A stretch of 64,000 nucleotides of DNA from Vreelandella lutescens (GTDB lineage Bacteria > Pseudomonadota > Gammaproteobacteria > Pseudomonadales > Halomonadaceae), in assembly GCF_014640815.1 (NCBI RefSeq), contig NZ_BMHM01000001.1:780876-844875 (forward strand). Direction: 5' to 3'. Position 1 is the first letter of the stretch. The number at the start of each line of letters is the position of its first letter. Under the pieces are notes generated by a model. That model saw only the letters and a list, made by a program, of their open reading frames with translations. It searched no databases and was not told the origin of the DNA. A program made the translations under genes and the position numbers. This document shows, in pieces, positions 17,346-25,559 of the stretch.

Positions 17346-18430
17346 AAGAGACTTTGCGCCAACGTTTAGACAGCTTCTCCGACCGGTTTGAAGAACTGGC
17401 CATGCTGCTGTCAGATCCTGAGGTGATCAACAATCAGCAGCGCTTTCGCGACTACTCCCGTGAGTACTCGGAGTTGGAAGAGCTGGTGGCGGCTTGGCAG
17501 CGTTACCTTGGCGTGGAAAAAAGCATTGCCGAGGCCGAGCAGCTAAGCCGCGATAGCGACCCAGAGATGCGCGAGCTGGCGGAGATGGAAATTCTCGACG
17601 GCCGCGAGCAGCTGGAAGCGCTTGATGTTGAACTGAAACGCCTGCTGATTCCGAAAGACCCAGACGACGGTCGTGGCGTCTTTTTAGAAGTGCGTGCAGG
17701 CACCGGTGGCGATGAGGCCGCGATTTTTGCAGGCGACCTCTTCCGCATGTACTCCCGCTATGCAGAAAAGCGCGGCTGGCGCGTCGAAATCGTCAGTGCC
17801 AGCCACGGCGAGCAGGGCGGTTATAAAGAGGTTATCTCCCGGGTGAAGGGCGATGGCGTGTATGCGCGGCTCAAATTTGAGTCGGGTGCGCATCGGGTGC
17901 AGCGCGTACCGGCCACCGAATCCCAGGGCCGTATTCACACCTCCGCCTGTACCGTGGCGGTGATGCCTGAAGTGGATGAAGTGGGTGATATCGATATCAA
18001 CCCGGCAGATTTGCGGGTCGATACCTACCGCTCCAGCGGTGCCGGTGGTCAGCACGTTAACACCACCGACTCGGCGATTCGTATTACCCACCTGCCTACC
18101 GGCGTGGTGGTGGAGTGTCAGGAAGAGCGTAGCCAGCACAAGAACCGCGCTAAAGCGATGTCGCTGCTGGCCGCCAAGCTCAAGCGTAACGCAGTGGATT
18201 CCCAGCGCCAGGAGCAGGCCGATGCCCGCCGCTCGCTGGTAGGCTCTGGTGACCGCAGTGAGCGTATCCGCACTTACAACTTCCCTCAGGGGCGCATTAC
18301 CGATCACCGCATTAACCTGACGCTCTACAAGCTGACCGAAGTGGTGAGCGGCGAGCAGTTGGACGATGTGATTGAACCGCTGATTCACGAGTACCAAGCG
18401 GAACAGCTTTCGGCGCTGCAGGACGCGTAA
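17342..18430 (+). CDS. prfA: Peptide chain release factor 1
   Basis: Recognises UAA and UAG in the ribosomal A site and triggers peptide release. The 362 residues include the codon-recognition tripeptide region ([17 protein letters not shown]) and the catalytic GGQ at 235-237 in GAGGQHVN. It overlaps hemA by four bases, and its stop shares a base with the start of prmC, the methylase that modifies this GGQ glutamine. Confidence 0.98.
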   Translation: MKETLRQRLDSFSDRFEELAMLLSDPEVINNQQRFRDYSREYSELEELVAAWQRYLGVEKSIAEAEQLSRDSDPEMRELAEMEILDGREQLEALDVELKRLLIPKDPDDGRGVFLEVRAGTGGDEAAIFAGDLFRMYSRYAEKRGWRVEIVSASHGEQGGYKEVISRVKGDGVYARLKFESGAHRVQRVPATESQGRIHTSACTVAVMPEVDEVGDIDINPADLRVDTYRSSGAGGQHVNTTDSAIRITHLPTGVVVECQEERSQHKNRAKAMSLLAAKLKRNAVDSQRQEQADARRSLVGSGDRSERIRTYNFPQGRITDHRINLTLYKLTEVVSGEQLDDVIEPLIHEYQAEQLSALQDA

Positions 18431-19290
18431 TGACGTTCGACGCTTTGCTGAATAGCGCCGCCCAACGGCTGCAGTTAGCGGGCTCGCCGTCGCCTCGGAT
18501 AGATGCCGAAGTGCTGATGGAGTTCGCCGCTGGCCGCAGCCGCACGTGGCTCTATACCTGGGGCGATAGCGAATGCCCTACTTGGCAGCACGCCCGGTTT
18601 GATGCGCTAGTCGCTGCGCGCGCCCAAGGCCAGCCGGTGGCGTATTTAACCGGAGAGCGTGAGTTTTGGGGGCTGCCTTTGGCGACTTCACCGACCACGC
18701 TCATTCCCCGGCCCGATACCGAAACGCTCGTAGAAGCCGCGTTGGCGCGAGCAGGCGCGCCCACGGGCAGACTGTTGGATCTGGGCACCGGCACTGGTGC
18801 CATTGCGCTGGCGTTCGCCAGTGAAAAGCCGGAATGGGAAGTGGTGGGGGCGGATATTCGCCCAGAGGCAGTGGCGCTGGCGACTCAAAATGCACGCTCG
18901 CTGAACATCACGAATGCCACGTTTCTGGTCAGCGACTGGTTTCGCGCCTTCACGCTTTCTTCTAGTTCACCTGTATCTTGTTCAACGTTTGAGATCATTG
19001 TCAGTAATCCACCCTATATTGCCGCCGATGATCCGCATTTAGGCCAAGGCGATGTACGTTTTGAGCCACGCTCGGCGCTGGTCGCCGAGGCAAACGGCAT
19101 GGCGGATCTGCTGCACCTGATTACCCAAGCAAAAGCCCATCTCACGCCCGGCGGTTGGCTGGCGCTAGAGCACGGTTACCAGCAGGCCCCTAGCGTTCGC
19201 CAAGCGCTAGAGAAAGCAGGTTATCTAAGCGTTGAAAGCGTGCAAGACATGGGCGGCCATGAACGGGTTACCCTGGGGCACCTCGAATAA
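18430..19290 (+). CDS. prmC: Release factor glutamine N5-methyltransferase
   Basis: SAM-dependent enzyme that methylates the GGQ glutamine of RF1 and RF2. It has the N-terminal helical domain, the SAM loop LLDLGTGTGAIALAFA and the NPPY catalytic motif at 193-196 (SNPPYIAADDPHL). Length 286. TAATG overlap with prfA, so the enzyme and its substrate are co-translated. Confidence 0.97.
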   Translation: MTFDALLNSAAQRLQLAGSPSPRIDAEVLMEFAAGRSRTWLYTWGDSECPTWQHARFDALVAARAQGQPVAYLTGEREFWGLPLATSPTTLIPRPDTETLVEAALARAGAPTGRLLDLGTGTGAIALAFASEKPEWEVVGADIRPEAVALATQNARSLNITNATFLVSDWFRAFTLSSSSPVSCSTFEIIVSNPPYIAADDPHLGQGDVRFEPRSALVAEANGMADLLHLITQAKAHLTPGGWLALEHGYQQAPSVRQALEKAGYLSVESVQDMGGHERVTLGHLE

Positions 19291-19320
19291 CTGCCTGATT
19301 CATCAGTATTGGATCCTGCC

Positions 19321-19821
19321 ATGAAACCAAAAAATAGAACGCTGGACCGTATCGACCTAAAGATTTTGCGCTGCTTGCAAGAGAACGCGCGCATCTCCTA
19401 TGTAGACCTTGCCTCTGAAGTTGGTTTATCCACAACCCCTTGCTTAGAGCGAGTGAAGCGCTTGGAGCGCGCGGGCATCATCCGCGGCTACCAAGCCATT
19501 CTTGACCCCAGGGCGCTCAAGGCGAATTTGCTGGTATTTGTCGAAATTAGCCTGGAAACCCAGTCGCCTGCTGTGTTTGATGAGTTTCGTCGTGCGGTGG
19601 AGAAGCTGCCGCAGATTCAGGAGTGCCATCTTGTCTCTGGGCAGTTTGACTACATTTTGAAGTGCCGCATTCCAGAGATGGCCGCGTATCGTCAGCTACT
19701 GGGCGATGTGGTGCTGACCCTGCCCGGCGTGAAAGAGTCGAAAAGCTACGTGGTGATGGAAGAGGTGAAAGAGAGCTTTAGCCTGCACATCCCCGATTTT
19801 GAGGAATTTGAGGATAAGTGA
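19321..19821 (+). CDS. lrp: Leucine-responsive regulatory protein
   Basis: Global regulator with an N-terminal winged helix-turn-helix (LDRIDLKILRCLQENARIS, LSTTPCLERVKRLERAG) and a C-terminal amino-acid-binding RAM domain (LVFVEISLE, IQECHLVSGQFDY, YVVMEEVKES). The similarity to E. coli Lrp runs the full length (166 versus 164 residues), which sets it apart from more distant AsnC paralogues. The start is ATG 19321. Confidence 0.93.
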   Translation: MKPKNRTLDRIDLKILRCLQENARISYVDLASEVGLSTTPCLERVKRLERAGIIRGYQAILDPRALKANLLVFVEISLETQSPAVFDEFRRAVEKLPQIQECHLVSGQFDYILKCRIPEMAAYRQLLGDVVLTLPGVKESKSYVVMEEVKESFSLHIPDFEEFEDK

Positions 19822-19825
19822 CGCG

Positions 19826-20572
19826 ATGATGGACGATCAGGCGCTGCTGCGCTATAGCCGCCAAATCATGCTGCCTGAAGTGGACATAGAAGGGCAGGAG
19901 CGCTTGCGTGCAGCCCATGCGCTGATTATTGGCGCAGGCGGGCTGGGTTCACCGGTGGCGCTCTACCTGGCGGCGGCGGGCGTAGGCACCATCACCATCG
20001 CCGATGCTGACCATGTCGAGCTAACCAATTTGCAGCGCCAAATTGCCCATCAGCAGGCAAGCCTGGGGGTGAACAAAGCGCGTTCAGCCAAGGAGCGCAT
20101 GCAGGCGCTTAACCCCGAGTGCCATGTTGTGGCGGTAGAGCAGCACGCAGAAGGGGAGGCGCTAGCGGCGCTAGTGGCCTCGGCGGATGTGGTGCTGGAC
20201 TGCACCGACCGCTTCTCCAGCCGCTATGCCATTAATGCCGCTTCCCAGCAGGCAGGCGTGCCGCTGATTTCCGGCGCGGCGATTCGGTTTTCAGGCCAGC
20301 TAGCGGTGTTTGACCCACGTGATGACGCATGCCCCTGCTACGCCTGCTTGTACCCGCCAGGGGATAGCGAAGATGAGGCGCTGAGCTGTGCAGAGAGTGG
20401 CGTGATGGCACCGCTGGTGGGGCTGATTGGCTGCTTCCAGGCAGTAGAGGCGTTCAAGCTACTCAGTGGCGCGGGCAAACTGCACCAGGGGCTATCGACA
20501 TTTGATGGGTTAAGCGGCCAGTGGCGTCATTTTCAGGTGCCACGTGACCCTGCCTGCACTGTATGTGGGTAG
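19826..20572 (+). CDS. moeB: E1-like adenylyltransferase MoeB/ThiF
   Basis: Activates the C-terminus of a small ubiquitin-like sulfur carrier (MoaD in molybdopterin synthesis; ThiS in ThiF paralogues). It has RYSRQIMLPEVDIEGQ, the nucleotide loop IIGAGGLGSPVALYLAAAG, the Arg/Asp set in DHVELTNLQRQI, and four zinc cysteines (CYAC and CTVC). MoeB is preferred because the hemA-prfA-prmC-moeB neighbourhood is common, and the window encodes a molybdenum formate dehydrogenase. The stop of lrp lies just upstream; an in-frame TTG at 19799 would overlap lrp and is less likely. Confidence 0.88.
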   Translation: MMDDQALLRYSRQIMLPEVDIEGQERLRAAHALIIGAGGLGSPVALYLAAAGVGTITIADADHVELTNLQRQIAHQQASLGVNKARSAKERMQALNPECHVVAVEQHAEGEALAALVASADVVLDCTDRFSSRYAINAASQQAGVPLISGAAIRFSGQLAVFDPRDDACPCYACLYPPGDSEDEALSCAESGVMAPLVGLIGCFQAVEAFKLLSGAGKLHQGLSTFDGLSGQWRHFQVPRDPACTVCG

Positions 20573-20591
20573 TGGTTGACGGATAGGTAGG

Positions 20592-21140
20592 TTAGCTGGC
20601 TTTCTCACTCTGAGAGGATTCAAGACGATGAATGTCATCCTGTGAGGGTGTGCACTTCTGCTTGCCTGCTTCGGAAGCACTCGCTTTGGTCGGTTGCGCG
20701 GTAAACATACGCTCGAAAATAGCGTTGTCAGGGTTCATATCGATAGTGCCATGGAAAGTGCTGCCATCTTCCAGCACTAAGCAAGGCGTGGTGATGGTAC
20801 CCGTGACGTGAGCTCCGCCATGAATCGTCACTTTATGGAGTGCCACTAAACTGCCTTCGACCTTTCCTGATACGCGTAGTGTGTGTGCATAGGCATCACC
20901 ATAGAGTATGCCGCTGGCACCCAGTTTGACCGTATGCTGTTTGCAGGTAATGGTGCCAGTGACCTGACCTTCAATGGTGAGGTCTTCATCGCTGTTTATA
21001 TCGCCGTGCAGTTGGGTTTTACTGCCAATGACCGATGTGCTTTGGCGTGATGCAGAAGGCAGGCTTTTAGGCTCAAGAGCAGGTGTATTGGTCTCGGAGA
21101 CCGCTAGCTGCTCGCCCGACGATTTTGCTTTTTTGAACAT
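20592..21140 (-). CDS. Bactofilin (polymer-forming cytoskeletal protein)
   Basis: A 182-residue protein whose middle (about 40-140) is a run of short beta-helix turns (TQLHGDINSDEDLTIEGQVTG, KVEGSLVALHKVTIHGGAHV), the bactofilin DUF583 domain. These self-assemble without nucleotides into filaments that shape or organise the envelope. The N- and C-terminal tails are flexible and Ser/Thr/Lys-rich. The start at 21140 gives MFKKAKSS, the usual bactofilin beginning. Divergent from a second bactofilin-like gene. Confidence 0.9.
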   Translation of the reverse strand: MFKKAKSSGEQLAVSETNTPALEPKSLPSASRQSTSVIGSKTQLHGDINSDEDLTIEGQVTGTITCKQHTVKLGASGILYGDAYAHTLRVSGKVEGSLVALHKVTIHGGAHVTGTITTPCLVLEDGSTFHGTIDMNPDNAIFERMFTAQPTKASASEAGKQKCTPSQDDIHRLESSQSEKAS

Positions 21141-21232
21141 CACAATATACCTACTAAAGGCGTTGTTGTGTCTTGGCCCACCGCCTGCTGGTACGGGCGC
21201 TATCAACAACGTGGTAAATAAAGGAGGTGGCT

Positions 21233-21649
21233 ATGATAACCGAAACGTGGCTTATCATTGCCGGTGTTGTCGCAATGACCATTATTGTTGTGGATGGCAA
21301 ACGTAAAAAGCAAAAAGGGCTTTCAACCGAGCAGAAAAGCCCTCAAGCGCAAAGTCGGGTTGAGCAGGAAGTGACGCTTGCTCCACTAGCGCTGTGTCCA
21401 CCTTTCGTCGGTAGTCATATCGGGGTGAAAACTCAGCTAATAGGGGTTGTGATCGCCGATGAACCCATGACGATTAGCGGCGCTGCCTCTGGTGAGGTGT
21501 ATACGACGCACGGAGTCACGCTGACCTCTTTGGCTTATGTTGAGGGTAGGATTACGGCACGCTATTTGGAGTGCCATGAAGGTGCCGTCGTGTCTGCGGT
21601 GGTAGAGCCCTATCCAGCTAAGCAAAAGCCCGCTAAAGAGCGGGCTTAA
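21233..21649 (+). CDS. Membrane-anchored bactofilin-like protein
   Basis: A 138-residue protein starting with a single predicted membrane helix (TWLIIAGVVAMTIIVV) followed by a basic stretch, then a short beta-helix with bactofilin character (GSHIGVKTQLIGVVIADEPM, VYTTHGVTLTSLAYVEGRIT). A perfect AGGAGG five bases before ATG 21233 fixes the start. The pair of divergent genes suggests a soluble filament protein plus a membrane-tethered partner; that is inference. Confidence 0.75.
   Translation: MITETWLIIAGVVAMTIIVVDGKRKKQKGLSTEQKSPQAQSRVEQEVTLAPLALCPPFVGSHIGVKTQLIGVVIADEPMTISGAASGEVYTTHGVTLTSLAYVEGRITARYLECHEGAVVSAVVEPYPAKQKPAKERA
21626..21647 (-). terminator. Terminator of ahpF, inside the end of the bactofilin-like gene
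   Basis: AAGCCCGCT (21626-21634) pairs with AGCGGGCTT (21639-21647) around AAAG. On the minus strand it is followed by TTTGCTT, so it serves ahpF. It lies within the last codons and overlaps the stop of the opposing gene. Confidence 0.7.
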
Positions 21650-21672
21650 ACGTGTCACTTAGCGGCAGCTGA

Positions 21673-23229
21673 TTAGTTACGAATCAGGTAGTCGAAGGCA
21701 CCCAGTGATGCCTTGGCACCTTCGCCCATGGCAATAATGATCTGCTTGTAGGGCACGGTGGTGACATCGCCAGCGGCGAACACGCCGGGCACCGAGGTCA
21801 TGCCGTGGGCATCGACAATGATCTCGCCACGGGGCGTCATTTCAATAGGCGAGCCTTTCAGCCACTCGGTGTTGGGCACCAGACCAATCTGTACAAAGAT
21901 GCCTTCCAGCGCGATGTTTTTAATCTCATCGGTGTTGCGGTCTTTGTAGGTCAGACCGTTCACGCGGCTGCCGTCGCCGGTGACTTCCGTGGTTTGGGCG
22001 TTTAGCACGATATCCACGTTAGGCAGGCTTTTCAGCTTCTTCTGCAGGACCGCATCGGCGCGCATTTCACCCATAAACTCAAAAAGCGTGACGTGGCCGA
22101 CGATGCCAGCCAGGTCGATAGCCGCTTCAACCCCTGAGTTACCGCCACCAATCACCGCAACGCGCTTGCCTTTAAACAGCGGGCCGTCGCAGTGTGGGCA
22201 GTAGGCAACGCCCTTGTTGCGGTACTGCTGTTCGCCGGGCACGTTCATTTCACGCCAGCGGGCACCGGTGGCCAACACCAGGGTTTTGCTCTTCAGCTTC
22301 GCGCCAGACTCAAACGTCACTTCATGCAGGCCGCCTTCGGCTTCCGCTGCTTTGAACGACGTGGCGCGCTGCAGGTTCATCACGTCAACTTCATACTCTT
22401 TGACGTGCTCTTCAAGGGCGCTGACCAGCTTGGGGCCTTCGGTATGGGAAACAGAGATAAAGTTCTCAATGCCCATGGTGTCGGCTACTTGGCCGCCAAA
22501 GCGCTCGGCGGCAACGCCGGTGTTAATGCCTTTACGGGCAGAGTAGATGGCTGCCGACGCGCCTGCCGGGCCACCGCCAATCACTAGCGTATCGAAAGCC
22601 GCTTTTTCGCTCAGCTTCTTCGCGTCACGCTCGGCAGCGCCGGTATCTACTTTGGCTAGGATCTGCTCAAGGGTCATGCGGCCTTGATCAAACGGCTTGC
22701 CGTTCAAATAGATGCTCGGCACCGACATGATTTCACGCGATTCAACTTCATCTTGGAACAGCGCGCCGTCGATGGCGACGTGACGCACGTTCGGGTTGAA
22801 GATCGCCATCAGGTTCAGCGCTTGAACCACATCCGGGCAGTTCTGGCAGGAGAGCGAGTAGTAGGTCTCGAACAGCATCTCGCCGTCGAGGTCCTTGATT
22901 TGATTGAGCAGTTCTTGAGAAGTCTTGGGTGGGTGGCCACCTACTTGCAGCAGCGCCAGTACCAGCGAGGTGAACTCGTGGCCCATGGGGATACCTGCAA
23001 ACACCACGCCGGTCTCTTCGCCGGGGCGGTTAATCGCAAACGACGGCGTGCGGCTGTCTTGCCCGTCGCTGTGCAGAGTGATTTTGTCGGTGAGGCTGCT
23101 GATATCTTCCAGCAGGCCCAGCAACTCACGTGACTTGGCACCGTCATCGAGGGACGCAACGATCTCGAACGGTTGAGTCACTTTTTCCAGGTAAGCTTTC
23201 AACTGATTTTTTAAATTGGCGTCCAGCAT
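21673..23229 (-). CDS. ahpF: Alkyl hydroperoxide reductase subunit F
   Basis: NADH-dependent flavoprotein disulfide reductase that recycles AhpC. It has two N-terminal thioredoxin-like folds with CQNC (in [13 protein letters not shown]), the FAD loop [19 protein letters not shown], the redox-active CPHC ([13 protein letters not shown]), the NADH loop [17 protein letters not shown] and the C-terminal FAD motif [15 protein letters not shown]. Length 518 versus 521 in E. coli. Encoded downstream of ahpC but separated by a strong terminator. Confidence 0.98.
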   Translation of the reverse strand: MLDANLKNQLKAYLEKVTQPFEIVASLDDGAKSRELLGLLEDISSLTDKITLHSDGQDSRTPSFAINRPGEETGVVFAGIPMGHEFTSLVLALLQVGGHPPKTSQELLNQIKDLDGEMLFETYYSLSCQNCPDVVQALNLMAIFNPNVRHVAIDGALFQDEVESREIMSVPSIYLNGKPFDQGRMTLEQILAKVDTGAAERDAKKLSEKAAFDTLVIGGGPAGASAAIYSARKGINTGVAAERFGGQVADTMGIENFISVSHTEGPKLVSALEEHVKEYEVDVMNLQRATSFKAAEAEGGLHEVTFESGAKLKSKTLVLATGARWREMNVPGEQQYRNKGVAYCPHCDGPLFKGKRVAVIGGGNSGVEAAIDLAGIVGHVTLFEFMGEMRADAVLQKKLKSLPNVDIVLNAQTTEVTGDGSRVNGLTYKDRNTDEIKNIALEGIFVQIGLVPNTEWLKGSPIEMTPRGEIIVDAHGMTSVPGVFAAGDVTTVPYKQIIIAMGEGAKASLGAFDYLIRN

Positions 23230-23355
23230 GACAGTGGTTTCCTCGCAGTCAGCAGTAAATTGTTCTCAACCTAAAACGCCCGCTGCCGAGTCAGTAGGGC
23301 AGGCGGTAAAAGCGCTAGGGAAAACCGGTATGCGGTTACACGGGTGCTTAAACGA

Positions 23356-23382
23356 AACACCCGGGCTAAGTGCCCGGGTGTT
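23356..23382 (-). terminator. Terminator between ahpC and ahpF
   Basis: AACACCCGGGC (23356-23366) pairs perfectly with GCCCGGGTGTT (23372-23382) around TAAGT. On the minus strand TTTCGTTT follows. It should lower ahpF expression relative to ahpC, matching the known need for excess AhpC. Confidence 0.82.
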
Positions 23383-23443
23383 GTGCTGCCTATAGAGATT
23401 CAGCTTGAAGCGATTTGAACCCCAGGCGGCAGCGGTAGGCGGT

Positions 23444-24007
23444 TTAGATTTTGCCTACGAGGTCCAGAGACGGGGCAAGTGTCTCTTCGCCTTCTTTCCA
23501 TTTGGCCGGGCAAACTTCGTTCGGGTTTTCACGAACGTACTGAGCGGCCTTCACTTTACGCAGCAGCTCTTCAGCGTTACGGCCGATGTTGCCAGCGTTG
23601 ATTTCAACAATCTGAATTTTGCCATCCGGGTCAACGACGAACGTGCCGCGCTCAGCCAGGCCTGCTTCTTCGATCAGAACTTCGAAGTTACGAGAAATTT
23701 GCAGGGTCGGGTCAGCAATCATCGGGTACTGCAGCTTGCCGATGGTCTCAGAGCTGTCGTGCCATGCTTTGTGGGTAAAGTGGGTGTCGGTAGACACGCT
23801 GTAAATCTCAACGCCCAGCTTCTTGAAGGCTTCGTAGTTGTCTGCCAGGTCGCCCAGCTCAGTCGGGCAAACGAAGGTGAAGTCGGCCGGGTAGAAGAAG
23901 AAGATAGACCACTGGCCTTTCATGTCGGCTTCAGTAACGTCAACAAATTCGCCGTTCAGGTAAGCAGTGGCTTTAAACGGTTTTACTTCAGTGTTAATCA
24001 AGGACAT
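23444..24007 (-). CDS. ahpC: Alkyl hydroperoxide reductase subunit C (peroxiredoxin)
   Basis: Typical 2-Cys peroxiredoxin of 187 residues. The peroxidatic Cys47 sits in FTFVCPTE, the resolving Cys166 in NEVCPAKW. It reduces H2O2 and organic peroxides and is re-reduced by Ahp[21 protein letters not shown] and [12 protein letters not shown] are family signatures. GGAG precedes the start. The upstream region contains a palindrome described separately. Confidence 0.98.
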   Translation of the reverse strand: MSLINTEVKPFKATAYLNGEFVDVTEADMKGQWSIFFFYPADFTFVCPTELGDLADNYEAFKKLGVEIYSVSTDTHFTHKAWHDSSETIGKLQYPMIADPTLQISRNFEVLIEEAGLAERGTFVVDPDGKIQIVEINAGNIGRNAEELLRKVKAAQYVRENPNEVCPAKWKEGEETLAPSLDLVGKI

Positions 24008-24361
24008 TCAAAACGTCTCCATAATAGGTGAATGGTAGTTGAAAAAGTTGCTACCAATGGTAGCGGTCTACGACTAATAGCTAAAATTGGAAAAATGAAT
24101 CTTCCCAATGCATTTTGACTATTAATGAGTTTTGCTACCGTCAGCGACCCATGAAGTGGGGGCGTTGACGCTTTAATACAAGAATTTTTCACATACTCTT
24201 GCGATAGACGGCACTGCACCGCAAAATTCGCACGGTTGAGATAATCGCCTAAGCTGTTTTCAGCTGGATTGGGTTTGCACAAAAGCGCACCCGCCAGCGG
24301 CAGCCGGTTGCAGCACATGGGCTTTTTGGTGATGTGGACTTTACATTTAAGGAGTAGGTAA
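24008..24361. other. Divergent promoter region between ahpC and the polyamine-binding protein gene
   Basis: About 350 bases without a credible gene. It is more AT-rich near ahpC. It holds a perfect inverted repeat GCTACC-AAT-GGTAGC at 24050-24064, flanked by further GGTAG/CTACC copies (24034-24038; near 24135), and an AAGGAG ribosome site at 24349 for the rightward gene. I could not find a good four-box OxyR site; ATAG with weak partners occurs on the minus strand around 24120. Confidence 0.5.
24050..24064. promoter_or_regulatory. Palindrome GCTACCAATGGTAGC upstream of ahpC
   Basis: Six-base inverted repeat with a 3-base spacer, 43 bases before the ahpC start and probably in its promoter or leader. 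A third GGTAG lies at 24034-24038 and can also pair with CTACC at 24051-24055. It may be an operator or an RNA hairpin; no regulator is identified. Confidence 0.4.
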
Positions 24362-25465
24362 ATGGGGAACATCCAAAAACTTTCAGGGGCCGTTACGGCC
24401 ATCTCTTTTGCCGTAGCGGCCGCTGCTGCCCACGCTGATGAAGTGCGGGTATATAACTGGTCTGACTATATTGCCCCGGAAACGCTGGAAAAATTTACTG
24501 AGCGTACCGGCATAGAAGTGACCTACGATGTTTACGATAGTAACGAAATTCTAGATGCAGCGCTGCTGTCGGGCCGCTCTGGCTACGACGTAGTGGTGCC
24601 GTCCACGTACTACTTTACCCGCCAGGTAAAGGCAGGCGTTTTTCAGCCGCTAAACCATGAGTTGCTGCCCAATTTAGGCAACCTTGATCCTGAACTGATG
24701 GCCAATCTTGAAACCATCGATCAAGGTAGCGAATACTCGGTTCCCTATATGTGGGGTACTAACGGCATCGGCTATAACGTTGAGCGAGTGACCGAAATTC
24801 TTGGTGACGACGCACCGTTAGATAGCTGGGCGCTGTTGTTTGACCCGGAAATTACCAGCCAGCTGAGCGCAGCAGGCTGTGGTCTTTCGATGCTGGACTC
24901 TGCCGATGAGATGTTATCGCCTGCGATTGCCTATCTTGGCCGTGACCCGCTGAGCGAAAACATCGAAGACATTGAAGCGGCAGGCGAGGTGATTGCTGGC
25001 GTTCGCGACAACATCACTTACTTCCACTCCTCGCGCTATGTCTCTGATCTGGCCAACGGCGATGTGTGTGTCGCTGCAGGCTACTCGGGCGATATCTTCC
25101 AGGCCGCAGCCCGTGCTGAAGAAGCGGGGCGTGACTTCACCATTGGCTACAGCATCCCGAAAGAGGGCGCAGCTCTTTGGTTTGATATGATGGCGATCCC
25201 GGCGGATGCGCCGAATGCTGAAAATGCTCACGCGTTTATCAACTTTATTCTCGACCCTGAAGTTGCCGCTGAAATCAGTGAGTACGTGCGCTATGCCAAC
25301 CCCAACTTGGCCGCTAACGAGTACCTCTCTGATGAGCTGCTCAACGACCCAGCTATCTACCCAGAAACAGAGGTCATGCAGAACCTCTACATCCAAGCGG
25401 AAAAACCGCAGGATGTGCTGCGTGCCCGTACGCGTACCTGGAACCGCGTCAAATCTGGCCGTTAA
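24362..25465 (+). CDS. potF: Polyamine (putrescine-type) ABC transporter binding protein
   Basis: Periplasmic binding protein of 367 residues with a cleavable signal (AVAAAAAHADE). The mature N-terminus EVRVYNWSDYIAPETLEKF and YDVYDSNEILDAALLSGRSGYDVVVPS match PotF, including the Trp/Tyr/Asp residues that hold putrescine. AAGGAG seven bases upstream supports the start. It heads the transporter operon with ATPase and two permeases. A terminator follows it, so it should be made in excess. Confidence 0.93.
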   Translation: MGNIQKLSGAVTAISFAVAAAAAHADEVRVYNWSDYIAPETLEKFTERTGIEVTYDVYDSNEILDAALLSGRSGYDVVVPSTYYFTRQVKAGVFQPLNHELLPNLGNLDPELMANLETIDQGSEYSVPYMWGTNGIGYNVERVTEILGDDAPLDSWALLFDPEITSQLSAAGCGLSMLDSADEMLSPAIAYLGRDPLSENIEDIEAAGEVIAGVRDNITYFHSSRYVSDLANGDVCVAAGYSGDIFQAAARAEEAGRDFTIGYSIPKEGAALWFDMMAIPADAPNAENAHAFINFILDPEVAAEISEYVRYANPNLAANEYLSDELLNDPAIYPETEVMQNLYIQAEKPQDVLRARTRTWNRVKSGR

Positions 25466-25481
25466 TTCTACTCATCGCCTG

Positions 25482-25512
25482 ACAGCGAGCCGGGCACTGC
25501 TCGGCTCGCTGT
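25482..25512 (+). terminator. Partial (attenuating) terminator between binding protein and ATPase genes
   Basis: ACAGCGAGCCG (25482-25492) pairs perfectly with CGGCTCGCTGT (25502-25512) around a 9-base loop, followed by TTGTCTTTT. Read-through would feed the ATPase and permease genes, a common way to set high binding-protein levels. Confidence 0.75.
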
Positions 25513-25524
25513 TTGTCTTTTATC

Positions 25525-25540
25525 GCCCGGTTAACCGGGC
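25525..25540 (+). other. 16-bp palindrome GCCCGGTTAACCGGGC
   Basis: A perfect palindrome directly after the terminator, followed by CTTTTG and 20 bases ahead of the ATPase start. It may be a second small terminator or a protein-binding site. Confidence 0.4.
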
Positions 25541-25559
25541 CTTTTGATGGGAGTGGCGA

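Noticed and set aside
17684..18397. Long open frame (237 codons) on the minus strand of prfA
   Set aside because: Shadow of a GC-rich gene; the plus strand has full-length release factor 1 with GGQ. Composition of the antisense product (His/Val/Gly-rich) is typical of such shadows.
24100..24140. Possible OxyR box upstream of ahpC
   Set aside because: Only one ATAG element matches well; the other three boxes at the expected spacing are poor.
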